A stretch of 64,000 nt of DNA, from NCBI RefSeq assembly GCF_003319125.1, contig NZ_QOHG01000018.1, positions 24,506 to 88,505 on the forward strand. The letters are read 5' to 3'. The notes under the pieces are model-generated. The model had not been told where the DNA came from. It did no database searches and saw nothing but the letters and a program-made list of their open reading frames with translations. The translations under genes were made by a program, and so were the position numbers. Each line of letters starts with the position of its first letter. Within the stretch, counting starts at the first letter, position 1. Source of the DNA: Blastococcus sp. TF02A-26. GTDB taxonomy: Bacteria > Actinomycetota > Actinomycetes > Mycobacteriales > Geodermatophilaceae. Shown in pieces: positions 43,980 to 52,693 of this stretch.

Positions 43980-45456
43980 CTGCGCGCCGCGGTTCGGCAC
44001 CCCCCGCGACCCATCGCGGAAGACGATCGGCGGCCGCCAGGCCAAGGTCGCCCGGGCGCTGGGCATGCCGATGATGCCGTGGCAGCGGCACGTGGCCGAC
44101 GTCGCCGGCGAGATCGACCCGGCCACCGGCGACCTCTACTACCGCGAGGTCGTCGTCACCGTCCCCCGCCAGTCGGGGAAGACGACCGAGATCCTGTCCG
44201 TCGCGGTCGACCGCGGCGTCGTCCCCTGGCCGAAGGGCCGGCAGACGATCGTCTACGCCGCCCAGACCCGCAACGACTCGCGGCAGAAGCTCGTCGACGA
44301 GCAGTACGAGATCCTCAAGGCGTCCCCGTTCGCCGGCCTCTTCCGCGGCGAGCCGCGCACCGCGGCCGGGTCGGAGGGGATCACCTGGCGCAACGGCTCT
44401 CGGCACAAGCTGATGGCCACCAAGAAGACGTCGGGCCACGGCCGCACCATCGACCTGGCGATCCTCGACGAGTTCTTCGCCCAGGTCGACGACCGCCTCG
44501 AGGGCGCCGTCCGCCCGGCCATGATCACCCGCGACGGCGCGCAGCTGTGGGTCATCTCCACCGCCGGCGACGCGGGCAGCATCCCGTTCCGGAAGAAGAT
44601 CGACGCCGGCCGCGAGCGGTCCCTCGAGGGCCAGCACGGCCGGGTCGCCTACTTCGAGTACTCCGCGCCCGACGATGCGGATCCGGCCGACCCGGCGACC
44701 TGGTGGTCGTGCATGCCGGCGCTAGGCCACACCGTCACCGAGGCCGCGATCGAGACCGAGTACGCCACGTTCGCGCGCGAGGGGAAGCTCGACGAGTTCT
44801 GCCGCGCCTACCTCAACCAGTGGCGCGACGGACAGGTCGGCGTGCAGGCCATCCCCGCCGAGGACTGGAAGGCGTGCGCGCCCGAGGACGAGGAGGCGCC
44901 CGCGCCGGCCGGCCGGGTCGCCTTCGCCGTCGACGTCGCCCCGGACAGCTCGTGGGCCGCGGTCGCCGTCGCCGGGCGCACCGCCGGCGGCAATCCGACC
45001 GGCCAGGTCATCGACCACCGGCCCGGCACCAGCTGGGTCGTGCCGCGACTGGTCGAGCTGCAGGAGCGCTGGGATCCGCTGGCCTTCGCCCTGGACCCCG
45101 CCAGTCAGGCCGCGGCCCTGCTCAACGAGGCCATCGCGGCCGAGCTGAAGCCGCTGCTGGCCGTCACGACCCGGGAGTACGCCGCCGCCTGCGGCGCCCT
45201 CTACAACGCCGCCACGTCCCAGCCCACCGACGGCGGCCTGCTGCTGCCCCCGGTGTTCCGGCACCGCAACCAGGCGCAGCTCAACGCCGCGCTGGCCGGC
45301 GCCGCCAAGCGCCGCCTGCAGAGCGGCGACGGCTGGACCTGGGACCGGCGCGCATCCACGACCGACATCAGCCCCCTGGTCGCGGTGACGCTGGCCAGCT
45401 GGGCCTACGAGCGCATGGCCGTCAACGACGTCGACGTGCTGCAGACCATCTGGTGA
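43957..45456 (+). CDS. Terminase large subunit
   Basis: 499 residues. ATPase with Walker A VPRQSGKT (about residues 69-76) and Walker B TIDLAILDEFF (about 165), then an RNase H-type nuclease domain (VAFAVDVAPDSSWAAVAVAG). It packages DNA into the prohead with the portal. The frame is intact. Confidence 0.93.
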   Translation: MTTTAPRSCAPRFGTPRDPSRKTIGGRQAKVARALGMPMMPWQRHVADVAGEIDPATGDLYYREVVVTVPRQSGKTTEILSVAVDRGVVPWPKGRQTIVYAAQTRNDSRQKLVDEQYEILKASPFAGLFRGEPRTAAGSEGITWRNGSRHKLMATKKTSGHGRTIDLAILDEFFAQVDDRLEGAVRPAMITRDGAQLWVISTAGDAGSIPFRKKIDAGRERSLEGQHGRVAYFEYSAPDDADPADPATWWSCMPALGHTVTEAAIETEYATFAREGKLDEFCRAYLNQWRDGQVGVQAIPAEDWKACAPEDEEAPAPAGRVAFAVDVAPDSSWAAVAVAGRTAGGNPTGQVIDHRPGTSWVVPRLVELQERWDPLAFALDPASQAAALLNEAIAAELKPLLAVTTREYAAACGALYNAATSQPTDGGLLLPPVFRHRNQAQLNAALAGAAKRRLQSGDGWTWDRRASTTDISPLVAVTLASWAYERMAVNDVDVLQTIW

Positions 45457-45469
45457 GGAGACCCCCCGC

Positions 45470-45676
45470 ATGACCCGAGCTCGAGCAGGCCTGCGCGCCG
45501 CGGCGATCGCCGCCGCCGGCACCGCGGCCGCGCTGGCCGGCCGCCTCGTCCGGCGCTGGCCCGGCCTGGCCGCGCTGGTGTGTGCCGTCGCCGGGGTCTG
45601 GACCCTGGCCGGCTACAGCTGGGCCCTGGTGACCGCCAGCGCGTTCGCGCTGCTCGCCGACTACCGGGCGGCCTGA
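45470..45676 (+). CDS. Small membrane protein between terminase and portal
   Basis: 68 residues, two hydrophobic segments (LRAAAIAAAGTAAALAGRLV and LAALVCAVAGVWTLAGYSWA). ATG at 45470 with GGAG upstream. Unknown. Confidence 0.6.
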   Translation: MTRARAGLRAAAIAAAGTAAALAGRLVRRWPGLAALVCAVAGVWTLAGYSWALVTASAFALLADYRAA

Positions 45677-45678
45677 CC

Positions 45679-46884
45679 ATGGGCCTGTTCTCCGGCGCCC
45701 GCGCGCAGCAGCGGTCGGCTGACGTCCCCGCGTCCATGCTCGAGGCGCTCGCAGCCGGCCGCGGCCGCGGCGCCGGCGGCTCCCCCGTCCCGGTCGGCTG
45801 GTCCGGCTCGCAGGCCATCCCGGCCGCCCTCGACGCCGTCCGGCTGCGCCACGACCTGCTGGCCACCCTGCCGGTCCAGGTCTTCCGCCGGGGCAAGAAC
45901 GGCCACCCCGAGCAGATCGAGCCGCCCGCGGTGCTGCAGAAGCCGGCCGCACGCTGGGAGCTGATCCCGTGGCTGGCGGCCACCCAGAAGAGCCTGGACC
46001 TGCGGGGCAACGGCTACGGGATCGTGGTCGACCGGGACGCCCGCGGCCGCGCGACGCAGATCGAGCTGCAGCACCCCGACACCGTCCGCCCGGTCATCAC
46101 CAAGGCCGGCGAGCTGATGTACCGGGTGGCCGGCCACGGCAAGCTCTTCGAGCCGCGCGAGATCTGGCACGAGACCTGCAACGAGGAGCCCGGCGAGGTC
46201 CCGATCGGCCTGTCGCCGATCGCCGCGTGCGCCCGGTCGCTGGGCATCAACATCGCTGCTGAGCAGTTCGGCGCCGACTTCTTCCGCGACGGCGCCCACC
46301 CCACCGCGCTGATCAGCAACACCAAGGCTTCGACGATCGACCAGACCACCGCGGCGGTCGTGAAGGCGCGGTTCATGGCCGCGGTCAACGGCAGCCGCGA
46401 GCCCGTCGTCCTCGGCGGCGACTGGAAGTTCGACCAGTTGTCCGTCGCGCCCAACGAGTCCCAGTTCCTCGAGACGATGCGATTCGGGGTCAACCAGACC
46501 GCCCGCATCTTCAACGTCCCCGCGGAGCTGATCGGGGGCGGTGCCGACGGGTCCTCGCTGACCTACGCCAACCGCGTCGACCGCGCCCTGGACTTCCTGA
46601 CGTACCGCTTCGGCCCGACCATCGTGCGCCGCGAGAACGCCCTCAACCGCCTGGTCGGCCCGGGGGAGTGGGTCAAGTTCAACCGCGGCGCCCTGCTGGC
46701 CACCGACATGCTCACCCGCCTCAAGGCCTACGAGATCGGGCTCCGCAACGGCGTCTACGCCTTCGACGAGCCGCGCGAGCTCGAGGAGAAGCCGCCGCTC
46801 ACGCCGGCCGAGATCACCGCGCTCAAGGACGCCGGCCTGCTCGGCAAGTCCTCCCCCGCCCCGACCCCCTCGACGGAGAACTGA
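45679..46884 (+). CDS. HK97-family portal protein
   Basis: 401 residues. DAVRLRHDLLATLPVQVFRR, LDLRGNGYGIVVDRDARG, FNVPAELIGGGADGSSLTYA are classic HK97-type portal motifs. It forms the ring for DNA entry. Its stop overlaps the protease ATG (TGATG). Confidence 0.93.
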   Translation: MGLFSGARAQQRSADVPASMLEALAAGRGRGAGGSPVPVGWSGSQAIPAALDAVRLRHDLLATLPVQVFRRGKNGHPEQIEPPAVLQKPAARWELIPWLAATQKSLDLRGNGYGIVVDRDARGRATQIELQHPDTVRPVITKAGELMYRVAGHGKLFEPREIWHETCNEEPGEVPIGLSPIAACARSLGINIAAEQFGADFFRDGAHPTALISNTKASTIDQTTAAVVKARFMAAVNGSREPVVLGGDWKFDQLSVAPNESQFLETMRFGVNQTARIFNVPAELIGGGADGSSLTYANRVDRALDFLTYRFGPTIVRRENALNRLVGPGEWVKFNRGALLATDMLTRLKAYEIGLRNGVYAFDEPRELEEKPPLTPAEITALKDAGLLGKSSPAPTPSTEN

Positions 46885-47696
46885 TGTCCACCGCCACCCT
46901 GCCCAGCGCCGCCAAGGCCGCCGAGCTCCGCGCCGCCGGCGCGGCCGCCCTCGCCGACAGCCCCTCCGCCCGCCGCGGCGCCCCCGCCGCCGACGCGCCC
47001 GCCGTCGTCCGCATGCCGATCAGCTCCGTCCAGTTCCGCGCCTCCGGCGACGGCGACGGCGAGATCGTCTTCGACGGCATCGCCTCGACCTACGAGCGCG
47101 GCTACGAGATGTGGGACTGGTACGGCCCCTACACCGAGGTCGTCTCCGCCGGCGCCGGCGCGCTCAGCCTGTCCCGCAACCCCGACGTCGCCTTCCTGCT
47201 CAACCACCGCGGCATGACCCTGGCCCGCACGAAGAGCGGGACGCTCGAGCTGTCCGAGGTCGACGAGGGCCTGCGCGCCGTCGCCCGCCTCGACACCCGC
47301 GTCACCGCCGTCCGCGACATCCAGGTCGCCGTCGAGCGCGGCGACCTCGACGAGATGTCCTTCGCCTTCCGCATCACCAAGGGCAAGTGGTCCCCGAACT
47401 ACGACGAGTACCGGATCGAGGAGTACGACATCGACCGCGGCGACGTGTCGATCGTCAACTTCGGCGCCAACCCGCACACCGCGGACGGCTTCACCGGCTT
47501 CCGCTCGGCCGAGATCCTCGCCGGCCTCGCCCACCTCGACGGCGCCGAGCTCGAGCGGGCCGCCGCGGCGATCGAGGCCCGCCGCGGCCAGCTGCTCGCC
47601 GCCGGCCCGGTCGGCACGATGGGCGCGGCCGAGCTCGACGCCATCGTCCGCGAGCTCGCCCCGCACCCGCTCGCCGCCCGCTACGCCACCGCCTGA
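46884..47696 (+). CDS. HK97-type prohead protease
   Basis: 270 residues. FDGIASTYERGYEMWDWYGP, FLLNHRGMTLARTKSGTLEL (catalytic His), DEMSFAFRITKGKW (catalytic Ser), typical of the herpes-like phage protease. It should cut the delta domain of the capsid protein at 37416, which lies 9 kb upstream rather than next to it. Confidence 0.9.
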   Translation: MSTATLPSAAKAAELRAAGAAALADSPSARRGAPAADAPAVVRMPISSVQFRASGDGDGEIVFDGIASTYERGYEMWDWYGPYTEVVSAGAGALSLSRNPDVAFLLNHRGMTLARTKSGTLELSEVDEGLRAVARLDTRVTAVRDIQVAVERGDLDEMSFAFRITKGKWSPNYDEYRIEEYDIDRGDVSIVNFGANPHTADGFTGFRSAEILAGLAHLDGAELERAAAAIEARRGQLLAAGPVGTMGAAELDAIVRELAPHPLAARYATA

Positions 47697-47700
47697 CGTC

Positions 47701-48153
47701 GTGGCCACCGACCGCCTCGGATCGGTCACGGTTGACCAGCTGGCCAAGGACCTGTTGCGGATGAGCGCGGCCACCCGCGGCGCGCTGCGCAGGCGCATCG
47801 AGGCGCTGGGCCAGCCGCTGCTGGCCGACGCCAAGAGCAGGGCCAGCTGGTCGACCCGCATCCCGGCCGCGATGTCCGTGCGGCCGATCGCCAGCGTGGC
47901 AGCCGGCCGGGTCGGGCTGCAGCTGCGCGTCAGTTCCGCGGACGCACCGCACGCCCGCGCCTACGAGGGCATCTCCGACGCGGGCAGCCGCGGCGGCTCC
48001 TTCCGGCACCCCGTCTACGGCAACCGCGACGTCTGGGTGTCTCAGGCCGAGCGGCCCTACGCCTGGCCGGCCGTCGTCGCGATGGGTGACAAGGCCCGTC
48101 AGCAGATCGCGGAGGCCGCCGAGGACGCCGCCCGCGAGGCCGGCTTCCGCTGA
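47701..48153 (+). CDS. Neck/tail completion protein (gp10-like)
   Basis: 150 residues. HK97 gp10-type pattern with LADAKSRASWSTRIPAAMSV, RVSSADAPHARAYEG and HPVYGNRDVWVSQ. GTG start four bases after the protease stop. Confidence 0.75.
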   Translation: MATDRLGSVTVDQLAKDLLRMSAATRGALRRRIEALGQPLLADAKSRASWSTRIPAAMSVRPIASVAAGRVGLQLRVSSADAPHARAYEGISDAGSRGGSFRHPVYGNRDVWVSQAERPYAWPAVVAMGDKARQQIAEAAEDAAREAGFR

Positions 48154-48159
48154 TCCCCT

Positions 48160-48183
48160 CGACCGTTCAGAACTGAACGGTCG
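48160..48183. repeat. Recurrent phage palindrome, copy 2
   Basis: CGACCGTTCAG-AA-CTGAACGGTCG, perfect 11-base arms, same as copy 1 except the loop. Lies between the neck gene and the major tail gene. Confidence 0.8.
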
Positions 48184-48251
48184 GCCCCTCGCCCCAGCCC
48201 CCGGACGCCGCCGGCGCCCGGGTCTTCCCCATGCCCGAGAGGACCGCACCC

Positions 48252-48737
48252 ATGCCCGAGATCGCCAACGCCCAGGCCTTCTACCAGCCCGGCGTCGCCG
48301 AGATCGTCCGGATCAACACGATCACCGACAGCACCGGCCTGCAGCCGACCGCGGCCGAGATCAACGGCGGCCTGAAGCTGCTGAACGAGGTCTTCGACCT
48401 CGCCGGCTGGTCGTCGAACACCAACTTCATCGAGCGCCGGCGCGCGAAGTCCCGCACCCGCACCCAGGTCGCCGGCGCGATCACGCTCGAGGGCTCCTCG
48501 ATCACCTTCACGGCGGACAAGCTCGGCAACGACGCCGCCGCGGAGTTCGCCGTCGGCCAGACCTTCTACCTGGCCTTCGCCGACCGCGGGCTCGTCTCCG
48601 GCCGCCCGGGCGAGGTCTTCCAGGTCGAGGTCGGCGCCGTGGTGAACCTGCGCAACTTCGACAACGACTACTTCAAGATCCGCGTCGACTTCGGCATCCA
48701 GCGCGTCGAGAAGATCACGCTCCCCGCCGGCCTCTGA
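48252..48737 (+). CDS. Major tail protein-like
   Basis: 161 residues, MPEIANAQAFYQPGVAEIVR start and beta-rich C-part (EVGAVVNLRNFDNDYFKIRV). Position before tail chaperones fits the tail tube protein. ATG 48252 preferred over an ATG 21 bases earlier because of AGAGGA at 8-base spacing. Confidence 0.8.
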   Translation: MPEIANAQAFYQPGVAEIVRINTITDSTGLQPTAAEINGGLKLLNEVFDLAGWSSNTNFIERRRAKSRTRTQVAGAITLEGSSITFTADKLGNDAAAEFAVGQTFYLAFADRGLVSGRPGEVFQVEVGAVVNLRNFDNDYFKIRVDFGIQRVEKITLPAGL

Positions 48738-48778
48738 GCCTCGCCCCCCACCCGCTGAGCGAGCTCCAGGAGGACCTC

Positions 48779-48931
48779 GTGGACGACACCACCCCCACCA
48801 CCGCTCCCCGGACGAGCACCGCCCGGGCCGACAAGTCCGAGCTGGTCGACCAGGCAATGAGCCTGGGCGTCCCCTCGTACGAGGCCTGGGCCATGACCGT
48901 CCCCGCGCTGACCAAGATGCTGGAGGCCTGA
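48779..48931 (+). CDS. Small phage protein
   Basis: 50 residues, Thr-rich N-terminus then a helical motif (KSELVDQAMSLGVPSYEAWA). GTG with AGGAGG upstream. Similar motif proteins occur near tail genes; function unknown. Confidence 0.6.
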   Translation: MDDTTPTTAPRTSTARADKSELVDQAMSLGVPSYEAWAMTVPALTKMLEA

Positions 48932-48934
48932 CCG

Positions 48935-49270
48935 ATGGCGCGCACCGCGATCACCCCGCAGGTGGCCACCCCGGCCGGCCTGACGCCGGCCTTCGAGCCG
49001 GCCAACGTCGACGGCAACTCGTTCGTGCTCCGCCAGGCGCGCGCCCTGCGGATCAAGAACGGGTCCGGCGTCTCGATCAACGTCACCCTGCCCACCCCGG
49101 GCACGGTCGACGGGCTCGCGATCGCCGACAGGGTCGTCGCCGTCCCGGCCGGCGCCGACATGCTCATCGGCCTGAGCCGCGGCGACGCCTACCGGCAGAC
49201 CGACGGCTCGGTGTACGTCGACTACTCCGCGGTCGCCTCGGTGACCGTCGCGGTCCTCGACATCCCGTGA
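48935..49270 (+). CDS. Small beta-rich phage structural protein
   Basis: 111 residues. ALRIKNGSGVSINVTLPTPG, SVYVDYSAVASVTVAVLD; likely decoration or tail-associated protein. ATG three bases after the previous stop; its stop overlaps the chaperone GTG. Confidence 0.65.
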   Translation: MARTAITPQVATPAGLTPAFEPANVDGNSFVLRQARALRIKNGSGVSINVTLPTPGTVDGLAIADRVVAVPAGADMLIGLSRGDAYRQTDGSVYVDYSAVASVTVAVLDIP

Positions 49271-49776
49271 GCCTCCGCGCCCGCATCGAGGGCAAGGCCC
49301 GGCGGACGGCGACGTTCCCCCTGCAGGTCGGGAACGTCGCCGCCGCCGCGGCCGCCGTCGCCGTCTGCCAGGCCGCCCTCGACCGGCACCTGAACACGGC
49401 GACCGACCCGGCCGAGAGCACCGAGGAGACGCTGCGCTTCGAGGAGCGCAGCGCGGAGCTCCGCCGCGAGCTCGCCCAGGCGCAGCAGGCCGAGGCCGAC
49501 ACCGTCGTGCTCATCGAGCTGCAGTCCCTCGATGACGACGTCTTCGACGCCGTCCTGGGCGACGCCCCCCGGGACGACGACGGCGACGTCGACCTCACCG
49601 GCGTCCGCGCAGCGCTGCTCGCCGCGTCCTGCATCGACGAGGAGCTGCAGGCCGAGTCCTGGTGGGCCGAGCAGCTCGCCCGCCCGGAGTACTCCAAGGG
49701 CGACCTGCTCGCGCTGAACAACGCGCTGCTGGCGCTCAACCTGAACACCCCGGACGGGCGCCAGGGAAAAGGCTGA
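49267..49776 (+). CDS. Tail assembly chaperone (gpG-like)
   Basis: 169 residues, helical, encoded just before the tape measure. Ends NTPDGRQGKG. A G_GGA_AAA slippery heptamer (49764-49770) lies two codons before the TGA, so a share of ribosomes should shift -1 and make a 284-residue fusion with the next frame. Confidence 0.85.
   Translation: MSLRARIEGKARRTATFPLQVGNVAAAAAAVAVCQAALDRHLNTATDPAESTEETLRFEERSAELRRELAQAQQAEADTVVLIELQSLDDDVFDAVLGDAPRDDDGDVDLTGVRAALLAASCIDEELQAESWWAEQLARPEYSKGDLLALNNALLALNLNTPDGRQGKG
49764..49770 (+). other. Programmed -1 frameshift heptamer
   Basis: GGGAAAA in the right register (G_GGA_AAA). After slipping, reading continues AGG CTG AGG into the frame of 49770-50120, as in lambda G/GT. 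Confidence 0.85.
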
Positions 49777-50120
49777 GGCGCGACCGCCTGCACGCTGCCC
49801 GGATGGCCTACTGCGGGCCCCGCGGCATCGAGCTCGACGCCTTCTTGCGCTGGTCGCGCCGCTCCCAGAACGCTGCCCTCGAGTGGGCCGCTCACGAGGC
49901 TCTCCGCTGCCGCGGCTGCGGCACCCACCCCGAGGACTGGGCCGAGAACCCGCACGCCCACCACGCGCACCTGTCCGACGAGTGCCCCGGCTGCGTGAAG
50001 ACCCACAGCGCGCAGCAGCACTTCAAGGAGCTCCCGCCGGGCCAGCACGTCGTGCTGGCGCCCATGCCGGCCAGGGACTGCCCGTCCTGCGGGCCCTCCC
50101 GCCCGACCGTCCAGAACTGA
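49770..50120 (+). CDS. Tail assembly chaperone extension (gpGT-like), read by -1 frameshift
   Basis: 116 residues in the -1 frame with LRWSRRSQNAALEWAAHEAL, RCRGCGTHPEDWAENP, ECPGCVKTH. Two CxxC pairs suggest zinc. It contains an internal ATG at 49803, but fusion by frameshift is the usual arrangement. It would bind both the tube protein and the tape measure. Confidence 0.8.
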   Translation, partial: RLRRDRLHAARMAYCGPRGIELDAFLRWSRRSQNAALEWAAHEALRCRGCGTHPEDWAENPHAHHAHLSDECPGCVKTHSAQQHFKELPPGQHVVLAPMPARDCPSCGPSRPTVQN

Positions 50121-50127
50121 ACAGACG
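50104..50127. repeat. Recurrent phage palindrome, degenerate copy 3
   Basis: CGACCGTCCAG-AA-CTGAACAGACG, related to copies at 38952 and 48160 but with three mismatched pairs, overlapping the end of the chaperone extension and 35 bases before the tape measure. Confidence 0.55.
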
Positions 50128-50161
50128 CCCGGTCCGGCCCGGGGGAGGGGAGGGCCGACAC

Positions 50162-52693
50162 GTGAACGGTCTGACCAAGGACGTCGTGATCAAGCTGCTC
50201 GGCGACTCGTCCGACGCGCAGCGCGCCATCCGCGCCGCGGCCGCGGAGGCCGAGGTGTCGGTGTCGGCCTACAAGAAGGCGCAGCGGGAGTACGACAAGC
50301 AGCAGAAGGCGATGGCCGACGCCGCCGCCAAGCACCGCCTGGCGGTCGAGGTCGCCGCCGCCAAGAGCCGCGACGAGGTCGCCTCGATCGCCCGCGGCCT
50401 GGCGCTCGTGGTGGGGGCGGCCACCGCGGCCGGCGTGGCGCTGCCGGTCGCGCTGGCCGGCGTGGCCATGGGCTTCGGGGTCATCGGCATCGCCGCCGCC
50501 TCCCAGAACGACGAGGTCAAGGCCGCGTTCGCCGGGCTGGTCGACACCGTCAAGGACGGCGTCGACGAGATCGGGCAGCCGATGGCCGACGTCCTGCCCG
50601 GGATCGCCGACCGCATGGGCGCGAGCTTCCAGCGGATGAAGCCGCAGATCATCGACGCGGTCGAGGCCGCGGCTCCGCAGATGGAGCGGCTGACCGACTC
50701 CACCCTCGACATGGCCGAGAACGCCCTCCCCGGCCTGGTCGCGGCGGTGGAGAACGCCGGCCCCGCCGTCGACGGGCTGGGGTCGTTCATGGAGCGCACC
50801 GGCACCGCCGTCGGCGACTTCTTCGCCGACCTCTCCGAGAAGTCCCCCGCCGCGCAGCAGGCCTTCGACGGGCTCGGCGACGTCGTCGTCGAGCTGCTGC
50901 CGGTCCTGGCCACGCTGATCGGCGAGGGCGCCGAGCTCGCCGGCGACGTCCTCCCGGCCGTCGCGGCCACGCTGCCCGCGGTCAACTCCGGGCTCAGCCT
51001 GGTGCTCAACACCGCCCAGGCGCTCGGCCCCGCGTTGCCCGCGATCATCGCCGGGTTCGTGGGCATGAAGGCCGCCGGCTTCGCGGGGTCGCTGATCGGT
51101 GGCCTCGGCAACAACATGCAGGCCCTCGAGGGACGCCTCGGGACGTCCAACACCGCGCTCGGCCGGACAGGCGGTGCGCTCACCAACGTCGGCAAGGCGC
51201 TCCCGATCATCGGCATCGGCGTCGCGGCGGTGAGCGCCGGGATGGCGTCTGCTGAGCAGAACGTGCGCGAGTTCGGCGAGTCGGCCGCCCTGCTGTTCGC
51301 GAAGGTGCGGGCCGGCGGTCCCGACGCCGAGGCCGCGCAGCAGTCCCTCGAGCGGCTGCGCCAGGCCGCCGCGGACATCGGTGGCGACTTCCAGAAGGCC
51401 TACGAGGAGGCCAAGGAGTTCAACGACTCCCTGACCCCGCTGCAGGTCGCCCAGCAGAACGTGACCGTCGCCGAGACCGAGCTCGCGAACGCCATCCGCG
51501 ACCACGGCCGGGAAAGCGCCGAGGCAACCGGCGCTCAGGAGCGGTACGAGCAGGCGCAGCGCGACGTCGCTGACGCCGCCGGCGAGACCGAGCTCGCGCT
51601 CTACGGCGTGACGCAGGCGATGATCGACCAGGCCAACCAGGCGCTGGCCGCGATCGACTCGCAGTTCGGCTACCAGAACAGCCTGAACCAGCTCGAGGAC
51701 GCCCAGGCCGCCGTCGCCGAGGCGCAGGCGCACCTCAACGACGCCAACGAGGACATCCGCACCAGCACCGAGGACGTCGAGCGCGCCCAGCTGGCGGCCG
51801 CCGAGGCGGCGAAGAACACCGCTGTCGCGTTCGGTCAGCAGCAGGCCGACATGTCCGGTGCCGCCCAGGGCTCGGAGGAGTACGCGCGGATCCTGCAGAC
51901 GAGCGCGCTGCAGGAGCTGTACCGGCTCCGCGACGCGGCGGGCCCGGAGCTCGCCGGCGCGATCGACCAGCAGATCGCGATGCTCGAGGCCTCCGGCGTC
52001 TCGTTGCAGGAGACCGGGGTGCACGCGGCCGCGGCGAAGGACCGCATGGAGGAGCTCGGCGCCAAGGTCACCGAGATCCCCGGCTACAAGGGCGTCGTCA
52101 TCGACGCGCCGACCGACCAGCAGCGGCAGCAGATCGAAGCTCTCGGCTACAAGATCGTCACCCTGCCGAACGGGCAGGTCTACGTCACCGCCGACACCCG
52201 CGACGCCGAGACCGCGCTCGCCAACCTCTCCCGGATCCGCTACGCGACGATCGTCGCCACCACGGCCGGCGGCAGCTCGACTCGAGGCGCCGACGTCAAC
52301 GCGCTCCGGCAGAACGCCGAGCGCGCCGTCGGCGGGCCCGTGTGGCCCAACCAGACCTTCCTCGTGGGGGAGAAGGGTCCCGAGCTCGTCCGCTTCGGCG
52401 CGCAGGGCTACGTCACCCCCGCCGACCTGACCGCGCAGGCCCTCCGTCAGCCGGCCGCCGCCGCGGCGGCGGCCGCGGCACCTGTGCTCACCCCTGCGCC
52501 CGCCGCGGCGCCCGCCGCCATGGGAGGGGTGGTCCGCCTGGACATCGACTACAACCGGCTCGGCGCCGTCGTCGCCGCGATCGCCGACCGCCGGCCGACC
52601 GTCGGGCAGGTCGTCACCCAGCGGGACGAGACCGGCTTCGAGATGGCCGACAAGCTGACCTGGACCGCGGCCACCAGGGGTCTCGATGGCTGA
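50162..52693 (+). CDS. Tail tape measure protein
   Basis: 843 residues, mostly helical with coiled coils, hydrophobic segments near 80-125 (LALVVGAATAAGVALPVALA) and Ala/Gln-rich repeats. VWPNQTFLVGEKGPELVRFG near the C-terminus is a common tape-measure end motif. The length should set a tail of roughly 125 nm if 1.5 angstroms per residue holds. GTG start after GGGAGGG. Confidence 0.92.
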   Translation: MNGLTKDVVIKLLGDSSDAQRAIRAAAAEAEVSVSAYKKAQREYDKQQKAMADAAAKHRLAVEVAAAKSRDEVASIARGLALVVGAATAAGVALPVALAGVAMGFGVIGIAAASQNDEVKAAFAGLVDTVKDGVDEIGQPMADVLPGIADRMGASFQRMKPQIIDAVEAAAPQMERLTDSTLDMAENALPGLVAAVENAGPAVDGLGSFMERTGTAVGDFFADLSEKSPAAQQAFDGLGDVVVELLPVLATLIGEGAELAGDVLPAVAATLPAVNSGLSLVLNTAQALGPALPAIIAGFVGMKAAGFAGSLIGGLGNNMQALEGRLGTSNTALGRTGGALTNVGKALPIIGIGVAAVSAGMASAEQNVREFGESAALLFAKVRAGGPDAEAAQQSLERLRQAAADIGGDFQKAYEEAKEFNDSLTPLQVAQQNVTVAETELANAIRDHGRESAEATGAQERYEQAQRDVADAAGETELALYGVTQAMIDQANQALAAIDSQFGYQNSLNQLEDAQAAVAEAQAHLNDANEDIRTSTEDVERAQLAAAEAAKNTAVAFGQQQADMSGAAQGSEEYARILQTSALQELYRLRDAAGPELAGAIDQQIAMLEASGVSLQETGVHAAAAKDRMEELGAKVTEIPGYKGVVIDAPTDQQRQQIEALGYKIVTLPNGQVYVTADTRDAETALANLSRIRYATIVATTAGGSSTRGADVNALRQNAERAVGGPVWPNQTFLVGEKGPELVRFGAQGYVTPADLTAQALRQPAAAAAAAAAPVLTPAPAAAPAAMGGVVRLDIDYNRLGAVVAAIADRRPTVGQVVTQRDETGFEMADKLTWTAATRGLDG

